Part shown: piece by piece, positions 7,241-7,595 of the stretch
Layout: each line of letters starts with the position of its first letter
Numbering within the stretch: position 1 is the stretch's first letter
The notes under the pieces: generated by a model
The model's input: only the letters and a program-made list of their open reading frames with translations
The model's database searches: none
What the model was told of the DNA's origin: nothing
Translations under genes and position numbers: made by a program
Source of the DNA: an uncultured Clostridia bacterium
GTDB lineage: Bacteria > Bacillota > Clostridia > Oscillospirales > Ruminococcaceae
DNA length: 7,595 nucleotides
Direction: 5' to 3'
Assembly (NCBI GenBank): GCA_938014855.1
Contig: CALLQM010000426.1
Coordinates: forward strand, 1 to 7,595

Positions 7241-7269
7241 TTGAACAATTCGACAGAATCAAGTATAAT
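7241..7269 (+). promoter_or_regulatory. Sigma-A-type promoter P1 of pfkA
   Basis: A -35 box TTGAAC at 7241-7246 and a perfect -10 box TATAAT at 7264-7269 are separated by the ideal 17 bases. Transcription is predicted to begin near 7276, giving a leader of about 67 bases before the pfkA ATG. An extra TTGAAA at 7232-7237 lies 9 bases upstream as part of a CCTTGAA direct repeat (7230-7236 and 7239-7245), but its distance to the -10 is too long. This promoter separates pfkA transcription from the dnaE operon. Confidence 0.8.
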
Positions 7270-7296
7270 ATGACAAGAGTAAAGTTTTACTATAAT
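7270..7296 (+). promoter_or_regulatory. Possible second promoter P2 of pfkA
   Basis: A second perfect TATAAT occurs at 7291-7296, 27 bases after the first. The best -35 candidate is ATGACA (7270-7275, five of six matches to TTGACA), but the spacer is only 15 bases, shorter than preferred. A start near 7303 would put the leader hairpin at the extreme 5' end of the transcript. In A/T-rich DNA a second TATAAT can occur by chance. Confidence 0.35.
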
Positions 7297-7303
7297 TTGA
7301 TAG

Positions 7304-7324
7304 AGCAGAATGTTTGATTCTGCT
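7304..7324 (+). promoter_or_regulatory. Inverted repeat / leader hairpin upstream of pfkA
   Basis: AGCAGAAT (7304-7311) and ATTCTGCT (7317-7324) form a perfect 8-bp stem with loop GTTTG. It has no following T-run, so it is not a terminator, and it ends three bases before the GGAGGGTG ribosome site. It could be an mRNA-stabilising 5' hairpin or a DNA operator. It does not resemble the CcpA cre or Rex consensus. A matching half-site CAGAAT lies at 7254-7259 inside the P1 spacer. Confidence 0.45.
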
Positions 7325-7342
7325 TATGGAGGGTGCCACGAT

Positions 7343-7595
7343 ATGGATAAACAGCAAAAAACCATAGGAATCATCACGAGCGGCGGTGATGCACCGGGCA
7401 TGAATGCTGCTGTTCGTGCAGTCGTCAGAACAGCTCTGTATAAAAATATACGTGTAATTGGCATTCGCCGCGGATTTAGCGGCCTTTTGGTTCGAGATAT
7501 GGTGGAAATGAATCTACGAAGTGTGTGCGATACACTTCATCGAGGCGGAACCATTTTGTATTCCGCGCGCTGCCCCGAATTTCGCGAAGAAAAGA
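7343..7595 (+). CDS. pfkA: ATP-dependent 6-phosphofructokinase, N-terminal part, 3' truncated by window edge
   Basis: PfkA phosphorylates fructose-6-phosphate to fructose-1,6-bisphosphate, the committing step of glycolysis, in the cytoplasm. The ATG at 7343 follows GGAGGGTG (7328-7335) by seven bases. Only 84 residues of about 320 are present. The ATP-binding loop ITSGGDAPGMN is at residues 11-21. Arg25 and Arg29 correspond to Arg21 and Arg25 of the Geobacillus enzyme, which take part in ADP/PEP allosteric control. HRGGTILYSARCPEF (66-80) contains Arg76 and Cys77, equivalent to Geobacillus Arg72 and Cys73 at the ATP site. The GGD motif is that of ATP-dependent enzymes rather than the GDD form of PPi-dependent ones, so ATP is the likely donor. 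It has its own promoter and follows dnaE, as often seen in Firmicutes, where pyruvate kinase commonly comes next (outside the window). Confidence 0.96.
   Translation, partial: MDKQQKTIGIITSGGDAPGMNAAVRAVVRTALYKNIRVIGIRRGFSGLLVRDMVEMNLRSVCDTLHRGGTILYSARCPEFREEK

Noticed and set aside
1..7595. CRISPR arrays, insertion sequences, tRNA/rRNA genes, toxin-antitoxin or defence modules
   Set aside because: No repeat array, transposase motif, terminal repeat, RNA gene or unexplained coding region was seen. Almost all bases belong to recognised housekeeping genes on one strand.

Overview
The window is a compact, single-strand (+) block of housekeeping genes from a low-to-moderate-GC Gram-positive bacterium. 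It is most likely a member of the Clostridia, probably Oscillospiraceae/Ruminococcaceae-like. The reasons are the purine-rich Shine-Dalgarno sites, the murB-rapZ-whiA-dnaE-pfkA gene order known from Firmicutes, an E. coli-length DnaE, and the style of the WhiA N-terminus. The species assignment is inference; no marker RNA is present.

Layout: bases 1-576 are the C-terminal part of a ROK-family sugar kinase, cut by the window edge. They are followed with very short gaps by murB (591-1505), rapZ (1524-2390, probably a TTG start), whiA (2393-3313), a small YbjQ/UPF0145 gene (3319-3639) and dnaE (3678-7175). The spacings are 14, 18, 2, 5 and 38 bases, and no terminator is visible between these genes, so they look like one transcription unit with coupled translation. 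The only real intergenic region is 7176-7342. It holds a weak A/T-rich hairpin with a T-run after dnaE, a clear sigma-A-type promoter (TTGAAC, 17 bp, TATAAT), a second TATAAT, and an 8-bp dyad in the leader of pfkA. pfkA starts at 7343 and runs off the window.

Functionally the block joins sugar phosphorylation (ROK kinase, PfkA), peptidoglycan precursor synthesis (MurB), a regulator linked to amino-sugar metabolism (RapZ), a cell-division/DNA-binding regulator (WhiA) and DNA replication (DnaE). Fructose-6-phosphate is the branch point between glycolysis (PfkA) and amino-sugar/cell-wall synthesis, so the grouping makes metabolic sense, although this is inference.

I did not find a novel system here. 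The points most worth a second look are the re-assigned TTG start of rapZ, the absence of yvcK/glmR between rapZ and whiA, the PHP domain of DnaE with all expected metal-ligand positions intact, two in-frame slippery heptamers in DnaE C-terminal linkers (one with an immediate -1 frame stop), and the dyad/half-site arrangement around the pfkA promoters.
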